Shown here piece by piece: positions 8,131 through 17,101 of a stretch of 59,284 nt of DNA (positions within the stretch are counted from its first letter, which is position 1; every line of letters begins with the position of its first letter). The position numbers were made by a program, and so were the translations under genes. Under the pieces are notes generated by a model. That model saw only the letters and a program-made list of their open reading frames with translations. It was not told the origin of the DNA and did no database searches. Source of the DNA: Anaerolineae bacterium (GTDB lineage Bacteria > Chloroflexota > Anaerolineae > Aggregatilineales > Phototrophicaceae); NCBI GenBank assembly GCA_022824365.1, contig JAJEAA010000025.1:1-59284 (forward strand), read 5' to 3'.

Positions 8131-9870
8131 ATGCTGGAAGAATTGCGCATACAGAACTTCGCCGTGATCGACCGGCTGGAACTGAACTTTGGCGCCGGCT
8201 TCAACGTCATCACCGGCGAGACAGGCGCCGGCAAGTCCATCCTGGTAGACGCGGTCGAATTGTTGCTGGGGGCGCGCGCCGACCCTCTAGTCGTCCGCGC
8301 TGGCAGCGAACGCAGCCGCATCGAAGGCCTGTTCAAGCTGGATTCTCGAGCCCGTCTGGCGGTTCAGCCCGTGCTGGAACGGGAAGACCTGGTCGACGAA
8401 GACGACGCGGATTACCTGAGCATCATGCGCGAGGTTCGCCGACGCGGCCGCTCGAGCGCGCGCATCAACGGCTTTCCCGTTCGCAGCGAAGTCCTCAGCC
8501 AGATCGGCGGCGCGCTGGTGGATATTCACGGGCAGAGCCAACATCTCTCGCTTTTTCGTCCGCGCTATCATATCGACCTGCTGGATCGCTATGCCGATCT
8601 GCTGGACCTGCGCGCGGGCTTGGCGAGAATGGTGAGCGAATTGACGCGGACGCAGGCCGAGATCCGCAACCTGCGCGACGATCAAGAATCTTTGCAACGG
8701 CGAGCCGATCTGCTGCGCCACGAACTGGAAGAGATACAAGCCGCCCAGCTTGACCCGAAAGAAGAGAACGAGCTATTGGATCAGCGCAATCGACTCGCGA
8801 ACAGCGAGCAATTGGCCAACCTGGCGGCGGAGGCGCTGCGATCGCTCAATGGCGACGAGAACGCGCAAGCCGCTTCGGCAGTCGACGGGCTCATGACAGC
8901 CGCGGCGGCGCTGGCCAAACTGGCGGGCATTGATCCGGGCATGGCAGAGAACTATACGCAAGCTGAGGACCTGGCGCAGACTGCGCAAGACCTGGCTTTA
9001 ACCTTAACCCGTTATGCCGACGAAGTGGAATATGATCCTTACCGGCTGGACGAGCTTGAAGAGCGGCTGGAGCTCATCAGGACTCTCAAACGCCGCTTCC
9101 GCTCCGAGAGCATCGACGAGCTCCTCGCTTATGCCGAGCGCGCCGCGACGGAATTGCAGGGCATTGACGCCAGCGATGAACGACTGATGGAGTTGGCGCG
9201 CCGCGAAGACAAGCTGATGCGTCAGATCGGTGATATCTGCGGGCGTTTGAGCCGAGCGCGCGCCCAAGCTGCCCAGGAGATGAGCGCGGCAGTGATAGAC
9301 GAACTGGCTGACCTGCGCATGGAAGGGGCGCGTTTCGAGGCGCTGTTGGGCCAAGCCGAGCATCCGGCCGGCTGCATCGTCGGCGACCGGCGCTATAAAT
9401 TCGACGCCAAGGGCATGGATGATGTCGAGTTCATGCTGAGCGCGAATCCAGGCGAGCCGCCCCGTCCCTTGGCCAAGGTGGCTTCCGGCGGCGAGGCGGC
9501 CCGCATCATGCTGGCGCTGAAACGTGTCTTGACCGCAGCCGATCAGACGCCCACACTGATCTTCGACGAGGTCGATCAGGGCATCGGCGGGCGCATTGGC
9601 GCGGTCGTCGGCGAAAAACTTTGGTCGCTTTCCGGCGCGCATCAGGTGCTCTGCGTCACCCATCTGCCGCAACTGGCGAGTTACGCCGATGTCCATTTCC
9701 AGGTGGCGAAAGACATGACCAGTCCCCATGCGGCGACCGAGGTGCGGCAATTGCGCGGCGATGATGAGCGCGTGGCCGAGCTGGCGGCGATGTTGGGCAC
9801 GGCGGGATCGGCCGGCTTGCAGTCGGCGCGGGAGATTCTCGACGCGGCGCGGCGTGTGAAGGGGATTTAG
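8131..9870 (+). CDS. recN: DNA repair protein RecN
   Basis: This is an SMC-like ATPase that holds DNA together during double-strand-break repair. The protein has 579 residues: Walker A GETGAGKS near 30-37 after MLEELRIQNFAVIDRLEL, a central coiled-coil pair (about 150-370) with the hinge-like region between, the ABC signature region KVASGGEAARIMLALK (about 450) and Walker B TLIFDEVDQGIGG (about 475), then VLCVTHLPQLASYAD. Length and order are complete. It lies 16 bases after the B-box gene. No LexA box was recognisable in the short gap upstream. Confidence 0.96.
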   Translation: MLEELRIQNFAVIDRLELNFGAGFNVITGETGAGKSILVDAVELLLGARADPLVVRAGSERSRIEGLFKLDSRARLAVQPVLEREDLVDEDDADYLSIMREVRRRGRSSARINGFPVRSEVLSQIGGALVDIHGQSQHLSLFRPRYHIDLLDRYADLLDLRAGLARMVSELTRTQAEIRNLRDDQESLQRRADLLRHELEEIQAAQLDPKEENELLDQRNRLANSEQLANLAAEALRSLNGDENAQAASAVDGLMTAAAALAKLAGIDPGMAENYTQAEDLAQTAQDLALTLTRYADEVEYDPYRLDELEERLELIRTLKRRFRSESIDELLAYAERAATELQGIDASDERLMELARREDKLMRQIGDICGRLSRARAQAAQEMSAAVIDELADLRMEGARFEALLGQAEHPAGCIVGDRRYKFDAKGMDDVEFMLSANPGEPPRPLAKVASGGEAARIMLALKRVLTAADQTPTLIFDEVDQGIGGRIGAVVGEKLWSLSGAHQVLCVTHLPQLASYADVHFQVAKDMTSPHAATEVRQLRGDDERVAELAAMLGTAGSAGLQSAREILDAARRVKGI

Positions 9871-9875
9871 GAATT

Positions 9876-9902
9876 CACCACAGAGGCACAGAGGGCGCAG
9901 AG
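9876..9902 (+). repeat. Dispersed CACAGAG-type intergenic repeat, copy 1
   Basis: The segment CACCACAGAGGCACAGAGGG, continuing GCGCAGAG, directly follows recN. Related copies lie at 52667-52709 (reverse) and 59155-59200. All three are in non-coding gaps and share the CCAC(A/C)GAG and ACACAGAG words. This looks like a short dispersed repeat; its role is unknown. Confidence 0.5.
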
Positions 9903-9985
9903 ATTGCATCGCGCATCTTTATGAGCCACTTGGTGAGGTGATGTGATAGAATGGCTGGGTTGACGAAAGGATGGGAGAGGATTGA

Positions 9986-11953
9986 ATGAAGCTGGATGCT
10001 ATTCTTTTTCAGATTGATGAAGGACTTATAGTTCTACCTACGTTCCAGCGAAGCTATGTGTGGAATCGAGAACAGGTTCGCTCCCTAATGCGTTCCCTTT
10101 ATAGAAACTATCCCGTAGGCAATTTCTTAGTCTGGGAAACGAAATCCGATACAGCAATCGCAAAAGGCACAACAGGCTTAGACGGACCTGCGCATACTTT
10201 GCTATTGGACGGCCAACAGCGAATAACGTCGCTTTATGGCATTATTCGCGGCGAAAAGCCAAAGTTTTCTGATGCAGACGAAAGATCATTCCTCAACCTT
10301 TACTTTGATGTTTTGGAGCAAGAATTCGAGTTCTATAGCAAGTCAAAGATGACGAATAAGCATCGCTGGATACCAGTTACGGAACTAATGCAAAAGGGGA
10401 TTGGGAAGTTTTTTCCGCTCTTTGCGGAGGATCCCAATCAAGCTGATTACGTCAATCGCCTTCTCGCGATACTGAGCATTAGAGATCGGGACTTCCACGT
10501 TGAAACTGTAAGAGACAATATTGCACCTAATAACGAAAAGGTAATTGACGTCGTAGTTGACATCTTTAACGAGGTGAACAGCGGAGGCAGGAAACTTTCA
10601 AAGGGCGACTTGGCACTAGCAAAAATTTCAGCGTATTGGCCTGAGGCGCGAGAAACAATGCAAGAGTATTTTGATAAATGGCAAAGTGAGGGATACAGAA
10701 TTAATGACTATCAGTACAAGTTTGATTGGCTATTACGTTGTGTAAACGCTGTATTGACGGGACATTCCGATTTCGCAGAACTTGACAGACATGACTTCAC
10801 CGCCAGCGATATTCAGGACGGATTGAAGCGAGCGAAAAAGCACATCTACAGTGCGTTAGGTCTTTTCGAGTGGCGTCTCGGTCTAGACCATCGGGAAGTT
10901 CTAGGCAGCCCAAATGCCCTGCCTGCGGTGATTCGGCTATTTGACAAACCTAACTCAACGTTAGATGAAAAAGAGCGAGACAGATTCCTGTACTGGTACG
11001 TACACGCCATGTTGTGGGGCCGCTATTCTGGCACAGTGGAATCGGTAATCCGTCAAGACTTGATGACTATAGACGAGAATGAAGAGGCGGTTGACGCTCT
11101 GATTGAACGGCTAAAGCAAGATCGCGGTAGTCTAAGAGTTACTCCGCAAAACTTCGCAGACTGGTCGCGCGGTAGTCGATTCTATCCACTTCTCTATATG
11201 CTTACACGGGTATCCGGTACACGCGACCTGGGCGTAGGCATCGGCTTGAAGGATGGAATGAAAGGTGACGATTTCCAGCTTCAGCTGCATCACATCTTTC
11301 CCAAAGCACATCTGTATAAACTAGGTTATGCCCGTAAAGACGTAAATGCCTTAGCTAACTTCACTATCCTGTTTCGGAAAACTAATTACCAGCTGTCAGA
11401 CAGTTTGCCGGAAATATACTTTCCGGACTGTGAAGGCAATTATCCTGGTGTCTTGAAGTCCCATTGGATTCCAGAGAACAACAACCTGTGGAAAATCGAA
11501 AACTACCAAGAGTTCCTCGCAGCGCGCCGCGAACTGCTGGCCAACGCAGCCAACGACTTCCTCGACCAGCTATACCAAGGCGACATGCCCTTTGCCGATG
11601 CGCCTGAAGTCAACCGCGACCAAACATCCCGCCCCCGCCCCATCAGCATCGCCAGCGACGAAGAAGAAGCAGCGCTACGTGAAGCCATGGACTGGATGGA
11701 GAACAAGAGCCTGCCGCGCGGCGAATATGGTTTTGAACTGGTCACCGCCAGCGGCGAACTGCTGGCGACGCTCGACCTGGCTTGGCCACGCGGCATACAA
11801 GAAGGTTACAGTCGCCAAGCGGCGCTACTCATCAACGAGAGCGAGGAAACACGCAACATTGCTGAAGATTATGATTATAAGTGCTTTACTTCGCTGGCCG
11901 GCTTGCAGCTTTATGTGCGGGACGAAATTCTTGGAGAGCGCGAACCTGTGTAA
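9986..11953 (+). CDS. DUF262/HNH protein (GmrSD-like, probable nucleic-acid defence)
   Basis: A 655-residue protein with the DUF262 N-terminal domain: LPTFQRSYVW (18-27) and DGQQRITSLYG (75-85), a ParB-like NTPase motif. A helical middle follows, then a DUF1524-like HNH nuclease motif LQLHHIFPKAHL around residue 435. The last 110 residues form an extra unnamed domain. The family includes GmrS-GmrD type IV restriction enzymes that cut modified phage DNA; activity here is inferred. GGGAGAGG precedes the ATG. The first 1.5 kb is visibly lower in GC than its neighbours, while the last 450 bases match the host-like composition, which suggests acquisition by transfer or fusion with a resident 3' end. 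It has no obvious operon partner. Confidence 0.85.
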   Translation: MKLDAILFQIDEGLIVLPTFQRSYVWNREQVRSLMRSLYRNYPVGNFLVWETKSDTAIAKGTTGLDGPAHTLLLDGQQRITSLYGIIRGEKPKFSDADERSFLNLYFDVLEQEFEFYSKSKMTNKHRWIPVTELMQKGIGKFFPLFAEDPNQADYVNRLLAILSIRDRDFHVETVRDNIAPNNEKVIDVVVDIFNEVNSGGRKLSKGDLALAKISAYWPEARETMQEYFDKWQSEGYRINDYQYKFDWLLRCVNAVLTGHSDFAELDRHDFTASDIQDGLKRAKKHIYSALGLFEWRLGLDHREVLGSPNALPAVIRLFDKPNSTLDEKERDRFLYWYVHAMLWGRYSGTVESVIRQDLMTIDENEEAVDALIERLKQDRGSLRVTPQNFADWSRGSRFYPLLYMLTRVSGTRDLGVGIGLKDGMKGDDFQLQLHHIFPKAHLYKLGYARKDVNALANFTILFRKTNYQLSDSLPEIYFPDCEGNYPGVLKSHWIPENNNLWKIENYQEFLAARRELLANAANDFLDQLYQGDMPFADAPEVNRDQTSRPRPISIASDEEEAALREAMDWMENKSLPRGEYGFELVTASGELLATLDLAWPRGIQEGYSRQAALLINESEETRNIAEDYDYKCFTSLAGLQLYVRDEILGEREPV

Positions 11954-12010
11954 GATTCCCCGCCAGCCCCTCGTCCATAACAAGTAGGACAAGCATCAGG
12001 AGCACCCGCC

Positions 12011-12310
12011 ATGTCCAACCCGCATGATGGCGACCAAATGGAAAAATTCTTCGACTTCATTGTCAACGCCCCGGCCGATGAAACCTTGATCAAAATGGAT
12101 TGCAACGACTGCTGCGAGAAGATCACCCAGTTGGCGGAGCAAGTCGCCAACGGCGCCGACCTCAGCGAGATCCTGCCGGAGATGCAGAAGTTCATGCGCT
12201 ATTGGGGCGATTGCCGCGAAGAATTTGAAGCGCTGGTGGCAGTGCTGAAACAGGAAAAAGCCTTGGAAGGCTTCGACTTCGCCGATTTGGACCATTCAGT
12301 TTTTTCTTAG
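12011..12310 (+). CDS. Small hypothetical protein, acidic and helical
   Basis: A 99-residue acidic protein predicted to be mostly alpha-helical, with cysteines in NDCCEK and YWGDCREEF and no membrane segment or signal peptide. I do not recognise a family. It begins 57 bases after the DUF262 gene and ends about 85 bases before trxB on the same strand. Codon use is host-like (GC-rich third positions), unlike the start of the DUF262 gene, so it probably belongs to the resident chromosome. A paired-cysteine motif could bind metal, but this is speculative. Confidence 0.6.
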   Translation: MSNPHDGDQMEKFFDFIVNAPADETLIKMDCNDCCEKITQLAEQVANGADLSEILPEMQKFMRYWGDCREEFEALVAVLKQEKALEGFDFADLDHSVFS

Positions 12311-12345
12311 ATTGCAACTTTAGATCACTGATTCGATATCATTCG

Positions 12346-12390
12346 CGCTCCCTTCCCTCATTTTGGGGGGAAGGGCTGGGGATGGGGGTT
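12346..12390 (+). repeat. G-rich palindromic repeat upstream of trxB (copy A)
   Basis: This imperfect palindrome has arms CTTCCCTC... and ...GGGGGGAAG and a tail GGCTGGGGATGGGGG. A clearly related copy in the same orientation lies at 51758-51812, inside an ABC ATPase gene. It resembles REP/MITE-like repeats of other genomes. Its G-rich end overlaps the position of the trxB ribosome-binding site. Confidence 0.6.
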
Positions 12391-12395
12391 TGGAA

Positions 12396-13355
12396 ATGAA
12401 GAAGGAACGTGTTGTTATCATCGGCTCGGGACCGGCTGGCTTGACCGCCGCCCTGTACACCGCCCGCGCTCAACTGGCGCCGGTGGTCATCGCCGGGGCG
12501 CAACTCGGCGGGCAGGTCGCCATCACGCATGAGATCGAGAATTATCCCGGTTTCCCCGATGGCTTGAGCGGGCCTGAATTGGTCGAGCGCATGAAAGAAC
12601 ACGCCGAGAACTTCGGCGCGGTGGTCGAATTCGACCTGGTGGATAGCGTCGATTTCAGCAATGGTTCGCCCTTCTACATCAAGACTTACGGCGAAGAATA
12701 CCTGGCTGATGCCGTCATCGTCACCATCGGCGCGGACCCGCGCAAGCTGGGCGTGCCGGGCGAGGAAGAATACATCGGCGCCGGCGTCAGCTATTGCGGC
12801 ACCTGCGATGGTTTCTTCTTCCGCGGCAAGGATATCGTCGTGGTCGGCGGCGGCGATTCGGCGCTGGAGGAAGGCATCTTCCTGACGCGCTTCGCCACCA
12901 GCGTCAACATCATCCACCGGCGGGACGAGTTGCGCGCCGGCGTGCAATTGCAGCAGCGCGCCTTCAACAACGAGAAAATCAACTTCACCTGGAACTCGGT
13001 GGTGGAGGAGATCGTCGGCGGCGATGGCGGCGTTAATGCCGTCCGCCTGAAGAATGTCCTCACCGGCGAGGAGACGATTCATCCGACCGAAGGCGTCTTC
13101 ATCTTCATCGGGCACGACCCGAACAACGCCGTCTTCGGCGATCAGATCGCGCTCAATGAGAACGGCTACATCATCACTGATCAGCGCTACCGGACGAATG
13201 TCGATGGCGTCTTCGCCGCTGGCGAGATTCAGGACGAGATCTGGCGGCAGGTCGCGACCTCAGTAGGTCAAGGGACATCGGCGGCGATGGCGGCGATCCA
13301 ATGGCTCGAGGCAAATGAAGAGACCTTGCAAGAATTGGAGGCGGCGCCGGCTTAA
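12396..13355 (+). CDS. trxB: Thioredoxin reductase
   Basis: This flavoenzyme transfers electrons from NADPH to thioredoxin. The protein has 319 residues. FAD binding is seen at GSGPAGLTAALYTAR (10-24), the redox cysteines at C134-G-T-C137 (SYCGTCDG), NADPH binding at VVVGGGDSALEEG (about 149-161), and the C-terminal FAD block TNVDGVFAAGEI. The start at 12396 is chosen because MKKERVVIIG is the family N-terminus and GGGGGT lies 6 bases upstream; a TTG further upstream would translate the G-rich repeat. CGTC replaces the more common CATC. It converges with the next gene, with only one base between the two stop codons. Confidence 0.95.
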   Translation: MKKERVVIIGSGPAGLTAALYTARAQLAPVVIAGAQLGGQVAITHEIENYPGFPDGLSGPELVERMKEHAENFGAVVEFDLVDSVDFSNGSPFYIKTYGEEYLADAVIVTIGADPRKLGVPGEEEYIGAGVSYCGTCDGFFFRGKDIVVVGGGDSALEEGIFLTRFATSVNIIHRRDELRAGVQLQQRAFNNEKINFTWNSVVEEIVGGDGGVNAVRLKNVLTGEETIHPTEGVFIFIGHDPNNAVFGDQIALNENGYIITDQRYRTNVDGVFAAGEIQDEIWRQVATSVGQGTSAAMAAIQWLEANEETLQELEAAPA

Positions 13356-13356
13356 G

Positions 13357-14172
13357 CTACCAGGGCCAGATCTTGTCCCAGGCTTCCAGCCAGGTCTCCG
13401 CGCGGCTGTACATCTTCTGCGCCGGCTGGTCCAACTCGACATCTTCGCGCGGCACATAATTCATCATCGTGTCGTAGTGGCCGAACTCCACCGTGATCGT
13501 CACCGGCGACGCCGGCGCATAAGGCGCAACCGCGCTCAGATTTTGCAGCGCTTGATAGGCGCCTTCTTCGATCATTTCCCGGGCGCGCTGCGGCGCAATC
13601 TGATGGGCGGAGTATTTGGAAAGCCCGCGCTTGACCGCCACCGTCGTCAGACCGTCCCCGAGCAATTCGGTCGCTTCCCGGCAGACGGCGACATCGCCAG
13701 TCATCAGCAGCACCGGGCAGCCGTAATGCCCGCAGAGGGCGGCGTTGACCCCGATCTCGCCGACCAGGACATCGTTGAACCAGAGATTGCGGCATTGCGC
13801 CGATGAAATGGTGTGATTCAAAACGCCATCCGGCGTGTTGTTCCGCGCGTGATAGCCGACCATCAAGCAAGCATCGACGCCCTGTTCCAGCGGCGCTCGG
13901 TAGTCCGTCCAGGTATGGTGCGCCACGTATTCGCAAGCCGGGTCGAGCATATCCTTGAGCAGGGAATTGTAGCGCCAATCGCCGCCGGCGTTGTGGCCGT
14001 CGATGACGATGATCTGGCTTGCGCCGGCCCGCGCCGCGCCGCGCGCCGCCGCGTTGACTTCGGCGGTGTAGAGTACTCGCCCTTCCGGATAGCCCGCTTT
14101 GCCGCCCCCGACCTGATCCCAATTCACGATGCCGCTGACGCCTTCCATATCGCACATAATCAAGATGCGCAT
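13357..14172 (-). CDS. M55-family D-aminopeptidase (DppA-like), copy 1
   Basis: A 271-residue zinc D-aminopeptidase of the DppA family, which forms a decameric ring and releases N-terminal D-amino acids. The metal ligands of the family are visible as D8 and E10 (CDMEG), H60 (DGHNAGG), H108 (VGYHAR) and E139 (VGEIG). No signal peptide, so it acts in the cytoplasm. It is a tandem duplicate of the next minus-strand gene (most residues identical, differences concentrated in the C-terminal third). It is the last gene of a block with a sugar-type ABC importer, suggesting that imported glycopeptide or D-amino-acid-containing material is processed. Ribosome site GGAGAGGCGACAGC before ATG. Confidence 0.92.
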   Translation of the reverse strand: MRILIMCDMEGVSGIVNWDQVGGGKAGYPEGRVLYTAEVNAAARGAARAGASQIIVIDGHNAGGDWRYNSLLKDMLDPACEYVAHHTWTDYRAPLEQGVDACLMVGYHARNNTPDGVLNHTISSAQCRNLWFNDVLVGEIGVNAALCGHYGCPVLLMTGDVAVCREATELLGDGLTTVAVKRGLSKYSAHQIAPQRAREMIEEGAYQALQNLSAVAPYAPASPVTITVEFGHYDTMMNYVPREDVELDQPAQKMYSRAETWLEAWDKIWPW

Positions 14173-14323
14173 GCTGTCGCCTCTCCCAACCTATTCTTGA
14201 GCCCGGTTAGAGATTGTAGCGCAAATCACATGGAACTCGTTGGCGGATGAGAGCAGCGGTGGCGAGCCAGTAGCTAGGGGCGAATCTGCGCGAGCGTGAT
14301 GCAGCGCCCGCCCAACTACCAAT

Positions 14324-15139
14324 TTACCAGGGCCAGATCTGATCCCAAGCCGTCAGCCAGTCGTCGGCGCGGCTGTACATCTTTCCCGCCGGCTTATCCA
14401 ACTCGACATTCTCGCCCGGCGTGTAACGCAGCGCGGCATCGCGGTTGCCGAATTCAACCGTGATCGTGACCGGCGACGCCGGCACATAAGGCGCGACCGC
14501 GCTCAAATCAGCCAGCGTTTGATAAGCGGCTTCTTCGATCATTTTCCGGGCTCGCTGCGGCGCGATCTGGCGCGCTGAGAACTTCGACAGTCCGCGTTTC
14601 ACCGCCACCGTTGTCAACCCGTCGCCGAGCAGTTCCGTCGCTTCCCGGCAGGCCGCGACATCGCCCGTCATCAGCAGCACCGGGCAGCCATAATGCCCGC
14701 AGAGCGCGGCGTTTACCCCGATCTCGCCGACCAGCTCGTCATTGAACCAAAGATTGCTGCACTGGTAAGGCGCGATGGTGTGATTCAAAACGCCATCGGG
14801 CGTATGGTTGCGGGCGTGATAGCCAACCAGCAGGCAGGCGTCGGCGCCCTGCTCCAGCGGTTCCCGGTAGTGCGTCCAGCTATGATGCGCCACATATTCG
14901 CAAGCCGGGTCGAGCATATCTTTGAGCAGGGAGTTATAGCGCCAATCGCCGCCGGCGTTATGGCCGTCGATGACGATGATCTCGGTGGCGCCCGCCCGCG
15001 CCGCGCCCCGCACCGCCGCGTTGACCTCAGCCGTGTAGAGCAACCGCCCTTCCGCGTAGCCCGCTTTGCCGCCCCCGACCTGATCCCAGGTCACGATGCC
15101 GCTGACGCCTTCCATATCACACATAATCAAGATGCGCAT
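14324..15139 (-). CDS. M55-family D-aminopeptidase (DppA-like), copy 2
   Basis: Same length (271 residues) and same ligand set as copy 1: D8, E10, H60, H108 and E139. Differences from copy 1 include HSWTHYREP versus HTWTDYRAP and the segment EFGNRDAALRYTPGENVELD versus its counterpart near the C-terminus, so the active-site shell is conserved while the edges have diverged. It lies 151 bases upstream of copy 1 and 136 bases downstream of the permease gene, with GAGGAG 7 bases before the ATG. The duplication may provide two substrate ranges or a mixed oligomer; this is inference. Confidence 0.92.
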   Translation of the reverse strand: MRILIMCDMEGVSGIVTWDQVGGGKAGYAEGRLLYTAEVNAAVRGAARAGATEIIVIDGHNAGGDWRYNSLLKDMLDPACEYVAHHSWTHYREPLEQGADACLLVGYHARNHTPDGVLNHTIAPYQCSNLWFNDELVGEIGVNAALCGHYGCPVLLMTGDVAACREATELLGDGLTTVAVKRGLSKFSARQIAPQRARKMIEEAAYQTLADLSAVAPYVPASPVTITVEFGNRDAALRYTPGENVELDKPAGKMYSRADDWLTAWDQIWPW

Positions 15140-15275
15140 ACGAGAATCTCCTCAGAAACTTTGAAACACCGGAAACCAAAATTTTTACGCCCAGCCCACG
15201 GCGGCGTGAAGAAGCCACAACACCGCAGGCAAGCAAATTTGAGCGCTGATGCGGCAACATCAATCTGAAGCTCAA

Positions 15276-16109
15276 CTAGCCCTTCAGCGAGCCCAGCGTC
15301 AAGCCCTTGACGATGTACTTCTGCGCGAATACCGCAAACATCAGCATCGGCACGATGGCGACGATGGACGCCGCCGCCATCGCGCCCCAGTTGATCGACG
15401 TATAGCCGCGGAAAGACGCGACCGCGACCGTGATCGTCTGCGCCTCGCCGAACGTCAGCGACAGCGCGATGGTCAGTTCATTCCAAATCCAGATAGCGGT
15501 GAGGATCGCGGTGGCCGCAATGCCCGGCGCCGCCATCGGGATATAGACATGACGCAGACTGCCGAAATGATTGCAGCCATCAATGCGCGAGGCGTCGTCC
15601 AACTCGCCCGGCACTTCGCGGAAGAAGCTGCGGATAAGCCAGACGGCGAAGGGCAGCGAATGCACCTGATAGACAAAGGCCAAGCCGATCTGCGTATCGT
15701 AAAGTCCGATGCGCTGGTAGAGCGCGTACATGGGAATGATGTAGAGAAATTCCGGCAGCATATACGCCAGCAGCAGCCAGACGCCGAAGAGCTTCTTGCC
15801 GCGGAACTTGAAGCGGTGAATGCCGTAAGCGGCGACGATCGCGATGACGATGGCGATAGCGACGCCGAGCGCGGTGACGTAAACGGAATTCTGGAATGCT
15901 TCGACGAAGCCGGGTTTGTCCAGCAGAAAGAGGAAATGATCGGCAATCGGCTCGAAGACAAGCTTCGGCGGTATCGCGAAGGCATCCCGCTGCGACTTCA
16001 GGGCGATGCCCAGCAGCCAGACGATAGGAAATAGCGTGATCAAAATCGCCGCCAGCGAGATGAGGTAAGCCAGCAGCCGTTCGTTTTGATCGCGCCGCGT
16101 GATAACCAT
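15276..16109 (-). CDS. Sugar-type ABC transporter permease (MalG/CUT1 family)
   Basis: A 277-residue inner-membrane permease with six predicted helices, starting near residue 14 (LISLAAILITLFPIVWLLGIALKS region). The cytoplasmic EAA loop, which contacts the ATPase, reads ELDDASRIDGCNHFGSLRHV (about 178-197). The ending KYIVKGLTLGSLKG is typical of the MalG class. It starts two bases after the upstream permease gene, so both are co-translated. The ATPase is not encoded here; CUT1 systems often share one MsmK/MalK-type ATPase from elsewhere. The substrate is unknown. Confidence 0.93.
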   Translation of the reverse strand: MVITRRDQNERLLAYLISLAAILITLFPIVWLLGIALKSQRDAFAIPPKLVFEPIADHFLFLLDKPGFVEAFQNSVYVTALGVAIAIVIAIVAAYGIHRFKFRGKKLFGVWLLLAYMLPEFLYIIPMYALYQRIGLYDTQIGLAFVYQVHSLPFAVWLIRSFFREVPGELDDASRIDGCNHFGSLRHVYIPMAAPGIAATAILTAIWIWNELTIALSLTFGEAQTITVAVASFRGYTSINWGAMAAASIVAIVPMLMFAVFAQKYIVKGLTLGSLKG

Positions 16110-16111
16110 TG

Positions 16112-16981
16112 CTAGTCCTCCGCCAATCGGTCATCAAGGCGCATATAAATGAGGCTGATCGCCAGGACGATGACGGAAAAAATCACCATGACGGTCATCG
16201 CTTCGCTCATCTGCAGGAAGCTGAAAGCTTTGCGATAAGCCATCGTCTGCATGACCTCGGTCGCAATTTGCGGTCCCCCGCCCGTCGTGCCGAAGATGAT
16301 GTCAAAGACCTTCAATGTATCGATCGTGCGGAAGATGAGGATGGTATAAAGCACCGGGCGCAACATCGGCAGCTTGACGCGGAAGAAAGTTTGCAGGCTG
16401 TTGGCGCCATCCACGCGCGCCGCCTCAATCGGTTCCTGCGGCAAGCTCTGCAAACCCGCCAGCACGATGATGAAAACAAATGCCGTCTGCCACCAGGCGT
16501 CCACCATGATCACAGTCGCCATCGCCGTGCCGGTCGTGCCAAAGAAGGGCGATGGCGGTAGGCCGATTAAGCCAAGCAGGTAGTTGACAATGCCGAGCAT
16601 GGGGTCCAAAACGATTTTGGACATCAGCGCCACGATAATGCCCGAGACCATCAACGGCGTCAGCAGCAGGGTGCGGATAACGCTCGCCCCGAAATCGAGG
16701 CGGTCGACCACCACTGCCAAACCCAATCCCAGCGCCAGCTCCAGAGTGGTCGCTACGATCGCGAAGAGGAAGGTCTGATAGAGCACCTGCCAGAACTCGA
16801 CGCTGGTGAAAAGATCAATGTAGTTGCCCAAGCCGATGAAATCGAAGCGGACGCCCCAATTCCAGTTGTAGAAGCTGAGTACGACGGAGTATATGGCTGG
16901 ATAGAGCGAAGTGACGGCGAGGACGACAACCGCCGGCGCGATCAAGTAGTAGGCGACGCGGTTGCGAGGAGCTGAGGGCAT
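16112..16981 (-). CDS. Sugar-type ABC transporter permease (MalF/CUT1 family)
   Basis: About 289 residues, six helices, forming the membrane channel with the adjacent MalG-like permease. The EAA loop EPIEAARVDGANSLQTFFRV lies about two-thirds along. A longer in-frame reading starting with TTG at 17017 exists, but that codon lies inside the palindromic repeat at 17007-17027; MPSAPRNRVAYYLIAPAVV starting at 16981 matches family N-termini better, so 16981 is chosen, although its ribosome site is weak. The binding-protein gene lies upstream with two repeats in between. Confidence 0.9.
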   Translation of the reverse strand: MPSAPRNRVAYYLIAPAVVVLAVTSLYPAIYSVVLSFYNWNWGVRFDFIGLGNYIDLFTSVEFWQVLYQTFLFAIVATTLELALGLGLAVVVDRLDFGASVIRTLLLTPLMVSGIIVALMSKIVLDPMLGIVNYLLGLIGLPPSPFFGTTGTAMATVIMVDAWWQTAFVFIIVLAGLQSLPQEPIEAARVDGANSLQTFFRVKLPMLRPVLYTILIFRTIDTLKVFDIIFGTTGGGPQIATEVMQTMAYRKAFSFLQMSEAMTVMVIFSVIVLAISLIYMRLDDRLAED

Positions 16982-17006
16982 CTTAGATCCAATGGCTGAT
17001 GCAAGT

Positions 17007-17027
17007 GGGTCAGCCAATGGCTGACCC
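17007..17027. repeat. Palindromic repeat between binding-protein and permease genes (GGGTCAGCCA family)
   Basis: A perfect inverted repeat with 10-bp arms GGGTCAGCCA / TGGCTGACCC and a one-base centre. A related, less perfect copy lies at 30759-30781, also just after a binding-protein gene. In the transcript of the importer operon it would form a stable hairpin directly downstream of the binding-protein gene. Confidence 0.65.
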
Positions 17028-17044
17028 CTACATACCTACCGCGA

Positions 17045-17074
17045 GTTGTAGGAGCGACCCATTGGGCCGCCCGC
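17045..17074. repeat. Palindromic repeat (GCGACnCATTGGGCCGCCC family)
   Basis: The segment GCGACCCATTGGGCCGCCC, preceded by GTTGTAGGA, closely matches the copy at 30705-30731 (GCGACTCATTGGGCCGCCC). It is partly palindromic. With the neighbouring repeat at 17007-17027 it fills the 120-base gap between the importer binding-protein gene and its permease gene. Confidence 0.55.
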
Positions 17075-17101
17075 AAAGCAAGCAACGGCGAACCGACTTC
17101 C

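Noticed and set aside
13352..14155. Long alternative reading frame over the first M55 gene
   Set aside because: It is arginine-rich and lacks family motifs, as expected for an out-of-frame shadow of a GC-rich gene.
16982..17017. TTG start for the MalF-like permease
   Set aside because: The codon lies in a palindromic repeat, and the extra residues are a translation of that repeat.
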